Source: Psychrobacter sp. 4Dc
Lineage (GTDB): Bacteria > Pseudomonadota > Gammaproteobacteria > Pseudomonadales > Moraxellaceae
Assembly (NCBI RefSeq): GCF_002836715.1
Contig: NZ_PJAT01000059.1
Span: 1-64,000, forward strand
Length of the DNA: 64,000 nucleotides
Direction: 5' to 3'
The notes below the pieces were generated by a model. The model did no database searches. It saw nothing but the letters and a program-made list of their open reading frames with translations, and had not been told where the DNA came from. The stretch's first letter is position 1. Each line of letters opens with the position of its first letter. Shown here piece after piece: positions 1-8,382 of the stretch. Position numbers and translations under genes: made by a program.

Positions 1-418
1 AGTTAATAGTTAATAGTTAATAGTTAACAGTCGCAATTGGCCAACTTTTCCCATCGATACGGTAAAACTGTTAATAGTAGAGCCGTTAATATAGATGAAT
101 GATGAAAACAAAAGTACTCCGGACACAAGCTATACGCTTAGTTAGCTTTCATTAACATATTTTTGCGTTAGCCTAGCGTGTATAACCTATAAAAAGTACC
201 ATACTTATAAACTAGCCTACTTTTACTGCTGATGTCTAATACTCATTGCCATTATAAAATTGCTGCGAAAATCATGCCAAACGTATACGAGTGTTAAAAT
301 CCAATGAGAATGGTGGAGTTAGCCTAGTATGCTGTTATTTAAATTTAACTATAAAGACCTTGCCGTTACTACCTTTGCAGCTAGTAAATAGCTTTTTCAT
401 TTTTCGATAGAGAGTCTT
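1..418. other. Gene-free stretch upstream of rarA
   Basis: No convincing coding sequence is visible on either strand. The first 28 bases are four tandem copies of a heptamer (AGTTAAT, the last ending in C). The rest is AT-rich and should hold the rarA promoter, but I cannot choose a clear -35/-10 pair. In many gammaproteobacteria lolA lies directly upstream of rarA; it is not present here. Confidence 0.5.
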
Positions 419-1708
419 ATGTCACCTAACTTCCATGCCGATACCCCACTTGCTCAGCGTATGCGCCCTACTTCTCTTACCGATATTATTGGTCAAGAGC
501 ACTTGCTGGCAACTGGTGCACCGCTACGACGCTTGGTAGAGCAAGGGCATCTGCCATCTATTATCCTGCACGGTGAAGCAGGTATTGGCAAAACAACCAT
601 TGCGATGTTGTTAGCTGATGCCGTTAATCGACCTTTTCATGCGCTCTCCGCATTAAATACTGGTGTCAAACAGTTACGTGAAGTTTTAGATAATAAAGAC
701 TCACTGGCATTTGAGTCACCTGTAGTCTTCATCGATGAGATTCATCGCTTTAATAAAGCACAGCAAGATGCACTATTGGGCGCAGTAGAGTCTGGTGATA
801 TTACTTTAATTGGCGCTACCACTGAAAACCCATCATTTAGTGTCAACAACGCTCTACTATCACGTTGCCAAGTATATCGTTTAGAGCCGTTAACACCTGA
901 GCAGATAAGTACCGTGCTGCAACGAGCACTCTCGGAAGACAATATACTCAAAAAGTTGACCGTCGATTTACAAGCAAAAGATACCATCAGCCAGCTGGCC
1001 CATGGTGATGCTCGAAAAGCGCTAAATTTATTAGAGTTAGCGATTCAGACCGCTGATACCAAACAGTCGCCAGTGATTATCGATGATGAATTGGTCAGTC
1101 GAGTGGCACAGACTGCTTTGTTAAGATATGACAAAGATGGTGAGCAGCATTACGATATTATCTCAGCAATGATAAAGTCAGTCCGTGGCTCAGATCCGGA
1201 TGCGGCATTGTATTGGATGGCACGTATGCTCGTAGGCGGCGAACCTGCTGATTTTATTGCGCGGCGCTTGGTGATTTTGGCCAGTGAAGATATCGGTAAT
1301 GCCAATCCTAATGCTTTACTCCTAGCTGATGCAGCATTACGTAGTGTGCAATCTATTGGTATGCCAGAAGCACGTATTATTTTAGGGCAAGTTGTGGTGT
1401 ATTTAGCGACCAGTGCCAAAAGCAATAGCACTTATAGAGCAATCAATGCTGCGATGGCGTTGGCTGAAAAAGATGCTTCACCTGTACCGCTACATTTGCG
1501 CAATGGCGTGACCAAACTGATGCGTAGTCAAGGCTATGGTCAAGGTTATGCTTACCCGCACGACTATCCCAACCATTACTATCCTCAAAGCTACTTACCA
1601 GATAATTTGGTTGGTACTAGATTTTATGAGTTTGCAGACAATCAACGTGAGCAGCACAGCAAACAATTTATGGACTGGCTGAAAAGCCAAGCAGCAAGTA
1701 ATGAGTAA
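419..1708 (+). CDS. rarA: Replication-associated recombination protein A (RarA/MgsA), AAA+ ATPase
   Basis: RarA is a clamp-loader-like AAA+ ATPase, homologous to eukaryotic WRNIP1/Mgs1, that acts at stalled replication forks. The protein is 429 residues, close to the family length. Visible motifs are Walker A GEAGIGKT at residues 52-59, Walker B VFIDEIHRF near 103-111, a sensor-1 region with ATTENPSF, the sensor-2 stretch HGDARKALNLLE near 195-206, and the C-terminal tetramerisation region with GYGQGYAYPHDYPNHYYPQ. The Walker A is less usual than the family's GPPGTGKT but fits GxxxxGKT. The gene appears monocistronic; ribB follows after 350 bases. The start is the first ATG, with a weak GAGAG ribosome site upstream. 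Confidence 0.95.
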   Translation: MSPNFHADTPLAQRMRPTSLTDIIGQEHLLATGAPLRRLVEQGHLPSIILHGEAGIGKTTIAMLLADAVNRPFHALSALNTGVKQLREVLDNKDSLAFESPVVFIDEIHRFNKAQQDALLGAVESGDITLIGATTENPSFSVNNALLSRCQVYRLEPLTPEQISTVLQRALSEDNILKKLTVDLQAKDTISQLAHGDARKALNLLELAIQTADTKQSPVIIDDELVSRVAQTALLRYDKDGEQHYDIISAMIKSVRGSDPDAALYWMARMLVGGEPADFIARRLVILASEDIGNANPNALLLADAALRSVQSIGMPEARIILGQVVVYLATSAKSNSTYRAINAAMALAEKDASPVPLHLRNGVTKLMRSQGYGQGYAYPHDYPNHYYPQSYLPDNLVGTRFYEFADNQREQHSKQFMDWLKSQAASNE

Positions 1709-1933
1709 TCGCGTAAAATCTAAGTTAATAAAAAAGTTAACGCACAGATTTATGAGTCAGTTTTAATATTCATTGATAATATTTATGGCTATTTTTGACA
1801 TACTGAACGATATAGTGGGAAGATGACGCAGCACGTGACGCTGAAAAGCGTTAAAATAACCTCATAATGATATATACAAGCAATTAAGCAAGTTACTTTT
1901 ATATCAAATTATATTGCTTATAGCGCGATTTAC

Positions 1934-1975
1934 TTGACCGTAGTAGCGCTTTGCTTGACCGTAACAGCGCTTTGT
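1934..1975 (+). repeat. Tandem 21-base direct repeat upstream of ribB
   Basis: Two adjacent copies, 1934-1954 and 1955-1975, match at 18 of 21 positions. Each begins TTGACCGTA and contains AGCGCTTTG. Only the second copy has a -10-like hexamer at the right distance, so the first may be a duplication relic or a regulator site. Confidence 0.6.
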
Positions 1976-1983
1976 ATTATCTA
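1955..1983 (+). promoter_or_regulatory. Candidate ribB promoter
   Basis: TTGACC at 1955-1960, a 17-base spacer, then TATCTA at 1978-1983, about 75 bases before the ribB start. The -35 element lies in the second of two 21-base direct repeats. The spacing is ideal and the hexamers are moderately good. Confidence 0.4.
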
Positions 1984-2058
1984 CTGCTACAATAAGCAGA
2001 TAGAGCCTTATATTCTAAATGACACCTATTTATAAATAATAAAATATTGAGATTTACT

Positions 2059-3171
2059 ATGAGTTTAAATGCAATCCCTGAGATTATCGAAGACATTCGT
2101 GCTGGAAAAATGGTTATCTTGATGGATGACGAAGACCGCGAAAACGAAGGTGATATCATCATGGCAGCGACCCATGTGCGCCCTGAAGATATTAACTTTA
2201 TGATTACTCACGCGCGTGGTCTAGTTTGTTTGACCTTATCACAAGCACGTTGCCAGCAATTGGCACTGCCACTGATGTCAGATCGTAACGAGGCTAAATT
2301 TAGCACCAACTTTACTGTTTCAATTGAAGCGGCTGAAGGCGTCACCACCGGTATTTCTGCTGGTGATCGTGCACGTACTATTCAGGCAGCGGTATCTTCA
2401 TCAGCAAAGCCTGAAGACATCGTTCAGCCTGGACATATTTTTCCAATTATGGCCCAAAACGGTGGTGTTCTTCACCGTGCAGGCCATACAGAAGCGGGTT
2501 GTGATTTAGCACGTTTAGCGGGTCTAGAGCCAGCAGCGGTGATTGTAGAGATTATCAATGCAGATGGTACGATGGCGCGCCGTGACGACCTTGAAATATT
2601 TGCAAAAGAGCATGACATCAAGATAGGCACGATTGCTGACCTTATCAATTATCGTATCGCTAATGAGCAAACGGTAGAAGAGATTGAGTCACATCCTTTT
2701 GAAACTGAACACGGTACTTTTACGCTACATCGCTTCCGTGAGTTTGGGGCTGAAGAAACACATTTAGCCTTGGTAAAAGGTGATGTTAGCGAAGGCGTCA
2801 GCACTGTACGCGTGCATGGCTTCCACCCATTACGCGATTTATTTGCAGCTAAAAACGATATGACTGGCCGTAGTGGCTGGAGCGTACAGTCAGCACTAGA
2901 AGAAATCAGTGCTTCAGATCGCGGTGTGTTGGTATGGATTGGTAGCAATCAGCCAGTTGATTTGGGAGATGCGTTGGATAAAGCCGCGGACAACGAGTCG
3001 CAATCTACCATCACGCAGCAACCTTATCGTAGTATTGGCGTTGGTGCACAGATATTACGCCACTTAGGTGTTCGTGATATGCGCTTATTGTCATCACCAA
3101 TGAAGTTTTTTGCATTGTCAGGTTTTGATCTAAACGTGGTTGATTTTGTTCATGCGCCGCAACAAGACTAA
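2059..3171 (+). CDS. ribB: 3,4-dihydroxy-2-butanone 4-phosphate synthase with degenerate GTP cyclohydrolase II-like domain
   Basis: RibB converts ribulose 5-phosphate to 3,4-dihydroxy-2-butanone 4-phosphate for riboflavin synthesis. Residues 1-205 form a complete RibB domain, with the acidic loop DDEDRENEGD near 23-32, the THARG stretch and the HTEAGCDLARLAG segment. The remaining ~165 residues resemble RibA (HPFETEHGTF, LALVKGD, VRVHGFHPLRDLF). The zinc-binding cysteines expected after VRVH in true GTP cyclohydrolase II are absent (GFHPLRDLFAAKN there), so cyclohydrolase activity is unlikely. This is the RibBX type known in gammaproteobacteria. I chose the ATG at 2059 over a TTG 12 bases upstream because it gives the conserved MSLN start. 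A strong terminator follows. Confidence 0.93.
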   Translation: MSLNAIPEIIEDIRAGKMVILMDDEDRENEGDIIMAATHVRPEDINFMITHARGLVCLTLSQARCQQLALPLMSDRNEAKFSTNFTVSIEAAEGVTTGISAGDRARTIQAAVSSSAKPEDIVQPGHIFPIMAQNGGVLHRAGHTEAGCDLARLAGLEPAAVIVEIINADGTMARRDDLEIFAKEHDIKIGTIADLINYRIANEQTVEEIESHPFETEHGTFTLHRFREFGAEETHLALVKGDVSEGVSTVRVHGFHPLRDLFAAKNDMTGRSGWSVQSALEEISASDRGVLVWIGSNQPVDLGDALDKAADNESQSTITQQPYRSIGVGAQILRHLGVRDMRLLSSPMKFFALSGFDLNVVDFVHAPQQD

Positions 3172-3208
3172 AAACTGTTTAAGAGATTAGTTGAAGAATG
3201 AGTTATAG

Positions 3209-3247
3209 AAAAGGCACGCTGACATTATGTTAGCGTGCCTTTTTTTG
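3209..3247. terminator. Bidirectional terminator between ribB and the thioesterase gene
   Basis: AGGCACGCT at 3212-3220 pairs with AGCGTGCCT at 3232-3240 and extends inward to about 13 pairs around a 3-base loop. A T-run follows on the + strand (3240-3246) and a short A-run precedes it. It serves ribB and probably the convergent thioesterase end. Confidence 0.85.
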
Positions 3248-3313
3248 TTTTTGGCTTTTAATTCAAGATAGCTTTTTTGAAAAAATAAACCATCGACTCA
3301 TATAGAAACTGAC

Positions 3314-3805
3314 CTAAAGCTCAGGCGTATGACCAAACTCGGCTTCTAATGCTAGCAGCTGTCGACGCTCTGCTGCTGTCCATGGCAACTTACCTTTACC
3401 ATCACTATCCAGACGTACTACGACTGCTTCTGCCATAGCAACGATTGTTTCTTGTGCGGTACTATAGTAACTATATTCCATCGCCATACTCGTATTGCCT
3501 AAACGCTTACAACGAACTCCTAATAATAATGTATCAGGATAGGTAACTGGGCGTAAATACTGACAGCTAGACTGGGCTAAAACAGTGACCATACTGCCAT
3601 CAAACATACCTAGCGCATGCAGATAACTAATACGTGCTGACTCAGCGTAACGATAGTAAACCACATTGTTCAGGTGATTGAAGGCATCCATCTCTCCCCA
3701 CTGGATAGGTTGATGATGAATAACGGGATAATGAGCTAGTAATTCAGGGCGGTGTTCGTTTGCTGCATCAGATATAGATACTGACTTTTCATTAGAGTGG
3801 GTCAT
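3314..3805 (-). CDS. Acyl-CoA thioesterase, hotdog fold (4HBT/YbgC-like)
   Basis: A 163-residue single hotdog domain with the 4HBT signature around residues 38-57: WGEMDAFNHLNNVVYYRYAE, where the Asp and His-x-x-Asn are the usual catalytic neighbourhood. Such enzymes hydrolyse acyl-CoA or hydroxybenzoyl-CoA thioesters; the substrate here cannot be inferred. The first ~28 residues are a polar tail. An AAGG ribosome site sits 8 bases before the ATG. It lies 52 bases downstream of the hemX-like gene on the same strand and may be the last gene of the hem unit, ending at the bidirectional terminator shared with ribB. Confidence 0.85.
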   Translation of the reverse strand: MTHSNEKSVSISDAANEHRPELLAHYPVIHHQPIQWGEMDAFNHLNNVVYYRYAESARISYLHALGMFDGSMVTVLAQSSCQYLRPVTYPDTLLLGVRCKRLGNTSMAMEYSYYSTAQETIVAMAEAVVVRLDSDGKGKLPWTAAERRQLLALEAEFGHTPEL

Positions 3806-3857
3806 TGCTTACCTTACATTTTATATTTTCTGTATTAACTATTGTGACTAGCTCTCA

Positions 3858-4883
3858 TTAACGTTGCGGCTTGTCTAAGATTTCTGTCGTCAATAATGGC
3901 GTTGGTTTTGGTGCATGAGCAATCAACTGATTTAGCCATACAATTACTTCTGGTATGTCACTCGGTGCTTTCATTGTCTCAAGATTACTTTGACCATCGA
4001 TTGGTTTTTTATCAGCTTGTACAATGCCAATCGCGCCAGCTTGTGCTGACTTTTTATTATCGCTAGTTGAAGCCTTAGGCACCAACGTTTTTAACTGTTT
4101 GCGTGCTTGCGTCAAATAGCTGACAAGTTGATCCTGCTTACGCATATTGCTGGCTTGGCTTGCTAAATTCAACGTCATGATGACTTCATGGATAGTGAGC
4201 TGACGACGCGTTAAATTTGTATCACTAGCCGCTGAATTATCAGCAACATTGAGTGGCTGTTTATTTTCAGTAGCTGCATCTACCAGCTCTCGACGCTGTA
4301 AATCCGTACCTTCATAACTGCCAAGACGCTCATGACTGTGCAAAAATTCCTGAATGTTTTGAATCGCAAGATTTTGTATTTGCCATGGGCTTGGCTGCGA
4401 GCTTTGCGCTTGCAGACGCTCAATATCTTTGAGCAAACTTTGCTTGATAACGATAGTTAGCGCAGGCGCAATCTCATTACTGCTTTGCGATAATTGCCAA
4501 TGTAGACCTCGCAATAACTCAATCGCGGCACTGTCATTACTATCCGCCAACAGTCTATCAGCAGCTTTGATTTGGATACGCAACAGGTCCAACTGATTCT
4601 GCGCTTGGCTACTGGCCTTAACTCTAGGCTCTGGCAGCGTCTGCTGACTCATGGCAAATAGACGATCGTCCATTTCGTTTAGTCGACTGATTACTTGCTC
4701 ATTGCTCTGCAAACGATCGTTGACACTATGCTGAAAGCGCTGCTGACTAATATATAGCCACAATAATGCAGCGATCAGCAATAAGATAACCAGCCATTGC
4801 ATCCGTAGCAGCAAAATATTTGCTTGCCGGCGCTGCTGAACAGTTGAAGGATCCTTAGATAAGGACTCAGAATTCATTGACAT
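3858..4883 (-). CDS. hemX: HemX-like membrane-anchored protein
   Basis: A 341-residue protein with a polar N-terminus, one strongly hydrophobic segment near residues 25-45 (LRMQWLVILLLIAALLWLYI), then a long helical, Gln/Leu-rich periplasmic part. The internal stretch IKAADRLLADSNDSAAIELL resembles the conserved LxxADxxL...AAxxLL pattern of HemX. It is the third gene after hemC and hemD, as in hemCDX of other gammaproteobacteria. Known HemX proteins are inner-membrane proteins of unclear function, often misannotated as uroporphyrinogen-III methyltransferase; no methyltransferase motif is visible. Low-complexity Ser/Ala/Lys stretches lie near residues 255-290. Confidence 0.75.
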   Translation of the reverse strand: MSMNSESLSKDPSTVQQRRQANILLLRMQWLVILLLIAALLWLYISQQRFQHSVNDRLQSNEQVISRLNEMDDRLFAMSQQTLPEPRVKASSQAQNQLDLLRIQIKAADRLLADSNDSAAIELLRGLHWQLSQSSNEIAPALTIVIKQSLLKDIERLQAQSSQPSPWQIQNLAIQNIQEFLHSHERLGSYEGTDLQRRELVDAATENKQPLNVADNSAASDTNLTRRQLTIHEVIMTLNLASQASNMRKQDQLVSYLTQARKQLKTLVPKASTSDNKKSAQAGAIGIVQADKKPIDGQSNLETMKAPSDIPEVIVWLNQLIAHAPKPTPLLTTEILDKPQR

Positions 4884-4943
4884 AAGGCAGTACCGTTATT
4901 GGTATAGATAAACATGTTTAAAGCAAATGGAAAGTTTAAAGTA

Positions 4944-5942
4944 TTATATTTTAGAATGAATGGCTGAGAGAATTGTATGTGGCGACAAATCCTCTACTCG
5001 CCAGTAGCTCAACTGCTGTGCGGCAACCATATTGGCAAGACGCTCACCCAACACAACGTAAGAAAAGTCTTTTAGCGTAAGCGATAGACGCTGTGTTGTA
5101 TTAGCCACTGCATCCGTATTTTGCTCTTTTTTTAACGTCTTCAGTTGCTCGTCATTGACGATATTTGACCAATGCTCAAAAGCTGCCGCACTGCTGATGA
5201 CGACAATTGGCTTTGGCTGCTTCAGTAGGGCAATATCCGACGTAGTACTATGAGTAAGAAATGCTTGTTGCCACTGCTGATACTCGGCAATCGCATCGAT
5301 AGGCATTATACGCTCGTACCAAGCAATACTATCGATATGTACACCGCGCGCCTGCAATGTATCAACCAATAATCGTCGTCCACCAAGCCCGCGCCATATC
5401 AGCAATTTATCGCCTGCTTGTAAGTTATCAATTTCAGGCATTGCTAGCATGCCTTCGTTATTGGCAGTCTCAGGCTGAAGTATTTGATAGTCTGTTGTAT
5501 TTATACGCACCTGACTGAACTCTGCCGCCGTTGCTTCACCAACCGCAACCAGAGGACTAGGTAATGATAAACCTTCTGACAATCTCTGCGCATAACTGTC
5601 TGTCGTTTTGTATTCGCACTCTTTAAATTCATTTTCAAGTGACTGCCAAGCGGCTAACCCTGAAGCCGCTGCAGTTGGGCTAACGACAACAAGTGCTTTG
5701 TACGCCCCCGCCAACCACTGATGCATTAATGCAATATCTAGATCAGTTGTTGGTCGTGGTCGTAGCGTCAACATTGGCATCTCAATCACTACCAATCCTG
5801 CCGCTTGCAAATGCTGCGTCAACGATGCTGCTCGCTCTACTGGGCGAGTATTGATGACAATTTGCGGCACGACTTTTAACTTCTCATTAGAGTAATTTTT
5901 ATGAGAAGTTGTGTATGTAGATTGATTTGGCATTGATGACAT
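4944..5942 (-). CDS. hemD: Uroporphyrinogen-III synthase
   Basis: HemD cyclises hydroxymethylbilane to uroporphyrinogen III in tetrapyrrole synthesis. At 332 residues it is longer than the usual ~250, because of a ~25-residue polar N-terminal tail and inserted polar stretches. Recognisable elements are VINTRPVERAASLTQHL near residues 29-45, VVVSPTAAASG near 85-95, the LLIWRGLGGRRLLVDTLQARG segment in which RG-GGR replaces the usual RGxGGR, and IDSIAWYERIMP. The sequence of this family diverges strongly, so position between hemC and hemX is important support. It starts 110 bases after hemC. Confidence 0.88.
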   Translation of the reverse strand: MSSMPNQSTYTTSHKNYSNEKLKVVPQIVINTRPVERAASLTQHLQAAGLVVIEMPMLTLRPRPTTDLDIALMHQWLAGAYKALVVVSPTAAASGLAAWQSLENEFKECEYKTTDSYAQRLSEGLSLPSPLVAVGEATAAEFSQVRINTTDYQILQPETANNEGMLAMPEIDNLQAGDKLLIWRGLGGRRLLVDTLQARGVHIDSIAWYERIMPIDAIAEYQQWQQAFLTHSTTSDIALLKQPKPIVVISSAAAFEHWSNIVNDEQLKTLKKEQNTDAVANTTQRLSLTLKDFSYVVLGERLANMVAAQQLSYWRVEDLSPHTILSAIHSKI

Positions 5943-6052
5943 AGGTATACCATGACAAAAAACGAATGAAAAAGGCTTAAGTATACAAAAATGGCTGATG
6001 CTTAGATCAGCCTATCTTGCGGTTAATCAAACCTATATCGACTGTACTTGTA

Positions 6053-7087
6053 CTACTCAGGATGATAAATGGCTGACAAAATAGCGCCTGCACCATCGGC
6101 AAGTAGCATTTCTGCGACATCGATACCCAGTTGGTTGGCTTGGGATTCTTGCTCAGCTTGTGTCCCAACCAACGTAGCTCGTTTGTCTGCCTTCAACAAT
6201 TCGCTACCATCGGCCTGACCCACTCGACCGCGTAGCCATAGCACATTCCCGCTGTCGTTATTGCCGTTATCACCATTGTTATCATTATTAACGCTGGTTT
6301 CTTCAGCTGTCTGCAGAACTGCATAAGCGGCGATCGGTACTTGGCAGCCGCCCTCTAAATGACGGTTCAGAGCACGCTCAGCGATAAGTCGAATACGGGC
6401 TTTATCATCATTGAGTGGTGCAAGTAATTTGAGTACTTCTTCATCGCCCTCACGGCATTCGATTGCTAAGGCACCTTGTCCAACTGCAGGCAAGCAAGCT
6501 GCGATATCAAGCTCACCGCGTATTCTCTCGTCTAGCTCAATACGCTGCAAGCCGCTCGTTGCCAGAATAATGGCATCGTATTCACCAGCATCTAGCTTGC
6601 CCAAACGAGTGCCGACATTGCCGCGCAATGTTTTGATCTGCAGGTCAGGACGATAGGCTTTGATCTGGCATTGACGACGTAAACTTGATGTCCCAACGAC
6701 TGCACCTTGTGGTAGCTCATCAATACTATTATAAGTGTTTGAGACAAAGGCATCTGTTGGTGAGGCGCGTTTACAGTAGACGCCTAATGTGAGGCCTTCG
6801 GGAAGCTGCATCGGTACATCTTTTAGCGAGTGCACTGCAATATCGGCTTGCTTGTCATACAGCGCTTGCTCAAGCTCTTTTACAAACAATCCTTTACCAC
6901 CGATTTTGGCCAAAGGCGTGTCCAAAATCTTGTCACCCTTAGTGACAATTTTTAGTAAATTAATCGTCAGATTGGGATACAACGCCAATAAACGATCGCG
7001 AATATGCTCGGCCTGCCATAAGGCTAAAGGACTTTGACGTGTAGCGATATTTAGAGTAGTCAAAACAGGTTGCTGCGGATTGCTCAT
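6053..7087 (-). CDS. hemC: Porphobilinogen deaminase (hydroxymethylbilane synthase)
   Basis: HemC polymerises four porphobilinogens into hydroxymethylbilane. Family motifs are clear: [14 protein letters not shown] at the N-terminus, [32 protein letters not shown] and the cofactor-attachment loop [12 protein letters not shown], with the dipyrromethane-binding Cys at residue 248. Domain 3 contains an unusual Asn/Asp/Gly-rich insert near residue 270. I use the ATG at 7087 because GAGG precedes it by about 8 bases and it gives the conserved start; the open frame runs 38 codons further upstream without family similarity. It heads hemC-hemD-hemX, separated from algR by a terminator. Confidence 0.95.
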   Translation of the reverse strand: MSNPQQPVLTTLNIATRQSPLALWQAEHIRDRLLALYPNLTINLLKIVTKGDKILDTPLAKIGGKGLFVKELEQALYDKQADIAVHSLKDVPMQLPEGLTLGVYCKRASPTDAFVSNTYNSIDELPQGAVVGTSSLRRQCQIKAYRPDLQIKTLRGNVGTRLGKLDAGEYDAIILATSGLQRIELDERIRGELDIAACLPAVGQGALAIECREGDEEVLKLLAPLNDDKARIRLIAERALNRHLEGGCQVPIAAYAVLQTAEETSVNNDNNGDNGNNDSGNVLWLRGRVGQADGSELLKADKRATLVGTQAEQESQANQLGIDVAEMLLADGAGAILSAIYHPE

Positions 7088-7241
7088 AAAGGGCCTCAAT
7101 AAGTTCGATACTAATACTATAATGGCTATATTCCCAATGTCAGTACTGTTCATCTTTATACTGAATAATATCGATATTACTCGATAGGGCAAATTTGCCA
7201 AAGCTTAGGCGACTCAAATGATTAATAGTAGATGCTGACGC

Positions 7242-7275
7242 AAAAAAATACCCCTATTTAAGCATAAATAAGGGT
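7242..7275 (-). terminator. Terminator after algR
   Basis: On the minus strand a 10-position stem (CCC-TATTTA pairing with TAAATA-GGG, one mismatch) with a 4-base loop is followed by seven T residues. It lies 40 bases past the algR stop and before hemC, suggesting that the hem genes need their own promoter or readthrough. Confidence 0.75.
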
Positions 7276-7315
7276 TTGATGATATGGAATGATTGGTCGC
7301 TATCAGGACAGCCTA

Positions 7316-8053
7316 TCACATGCTTTGGATTTTATCACGTAAGGCAGGTAAGTGACGACGACTGACCGCTAGCGTCTCATCAATACCTTTAAAACGTATC
7401 TGATACTGGCCTGCATCTAGAGTTTCTAAAAAGTCCAAATAACTAAGGTTGATGATGGCATTGCGATGTACTCGGAACAGACGATCATCAAATTCTTGCT
7501 CTAATTCTTTTAGCGTTTCATCAATCAATACCATGCCATCTTTGTGACGTACTTTGACGTATTTTTGATCTGCTGCAAAATAGTAGATATCTTTTAGCTT
7601 AATCAATTCAACACCGCGATGCGTACGAGCAGCGATATGTTCACGTATCGGACGTGCTGTCGGGTCTTCAAGCTTGCGAATTTCGTTTAGTTGAGCAGCA
7701 TTTAGGTTCTTTGCTTTGTTTAATGCCTCTAATAGCTCATCTTTGTTTGCAGGTTTCAGCAAATAGCCAATTGCATTGGCTTTTAATGCTGCGATCGCAT
7801 AATGGTCGTATGCCGTCACAAATATAATCGCTGGTGGATGCTCAAGTTTGGCAAGTTCTTGAGCACAGCGCACGCCGTCCATTTCAGGCATTCGGATATC
7901 TAATAATATAATATCTGGCTGCTGGGTTTTTACAGCGACGATGGCTTCTGCACCTGTTGTGGCTTGAGCAACTACCTCATGGCCTGACTCCTGTACAATT
8001 CTCACCAAGCGCTCACGCGCTAGCGGCTCATCATCACAAACTACGATACGCAT
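7316..8053 (-). CDS. algR: LytTR-family response regulator AlgR
   Basis: A 245-residue regulator with an N-terminal receiver domain (acidic pair in VVCDDEP at residues 4-10, phosphoacceptor Asp in IILLDIRMPEMDG near residue 54, conserved Thr/Lys in VTAYDHYA and LLKPANKDEL) and a C-terminal LytTR DNA-binding domain (about 140-245, with RVHRNAIINLSYL and LAVSRRHLPALRDKI). In Pseudomonas AlgR controls twitching motility and alginate genes together with AlgZ/FimS. I choose the ATG at 8053: a GGGAG ribosome site lies 6 bases before it and overlaps the alternative ATG at 8065. The histidine kinase gene lies upstream across a 330-base gap. Confidence 0.93.
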   Translation of the reverse strand: MRIVVCDDEPLARERLVRIVQESGHEVVAQATTGAEAIVAVKTQQPDIILLDIRMPEMDGVRCAQELAKLEHPPAIIFVTAYDHYAIAALKANAIGYLLKPANKDELLEALNKAKNLNAAQLNEIRKLEDPTARPIREHIAARTHRGVELIKLKDIYYFAADQKYVKVRHKDGMVLIDETLKELEQEFDDRLFRVHRNAIINLSYLDFLETLDAGQYQIRFKGIDETLAVSRRHLPALRDKIQSM

Positions 8054-8382
8054 GCAAACTCCCATCCAAGGACATACTTAATATTTTTTTCAATAGTATT
8101 ACGGCTATATTAGCACTCATTATCAATCACTTAGAATATAAAATCTAAATTATTTAATAAGATTTTGACGAAAACTACCAGTTTTTATAGCGGACAATAT
8201 ACTCCTGCTATCGGTAGATTTTATATGGTGTAATTGTGTTTCACGGTAGTTATGATATTACTGATTCGTAATCATTATTTATCAAACACAAATTGTGATA
8301 CCTATACATGGCAATGCAATAAATATGCCACATAGGCTTTTAAGAGTTGAAAAAACGAAGAAAGCTAATAAAGAACAGTAGG
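8054..8382. other. Gene-free stretch between algZ and algR
   Basis: About 330 AT-rich bases separate the two genes on the minus strand. No coding sequence or strong hairpin with a T-run is visible. A TTGATA hexamer (minus strand, 8121-8126) could be the -35 of an algR promoter, but no good -10 lies at the right distance. The length suggests that algR has its own promoter. Confidence 0.35.

Larger units (their letters stand above)
1709..2058. other. Intergenic region between rarA and ribB
   Basis: About 350 bases without a gene. The 3' part carries two tandem 21-base copies of a TTGACC-containing unit (1934-1954 and 1955-1975), the second of which provides the -35 of a plausible ribB promoter. 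I looked for an FMN riboswitch before this riboflavin gene and saw none of its conserved segments. Confidence 0.5.

Noticed and set aside
1..28. Heptamer repeat at the window start as a replication or attachment site
   Set aside because: Four AT-rich heptamers alone, without DnaA boxes, a tRNA end or an integrase gene nearby, do not support such a call.
1709..2058. FMN riboswitch before ribB
   Set aside because: None of the conserved RFN element segments could be found in the intergenic sequence.
3858..4883. Uroporphyrinogen-III C-methyltransferase, the label often given to hemX
   Set aside because: No SAM-binding or SUMT motif is visible; the protein is a single-pass membrane helix with a helical domain.
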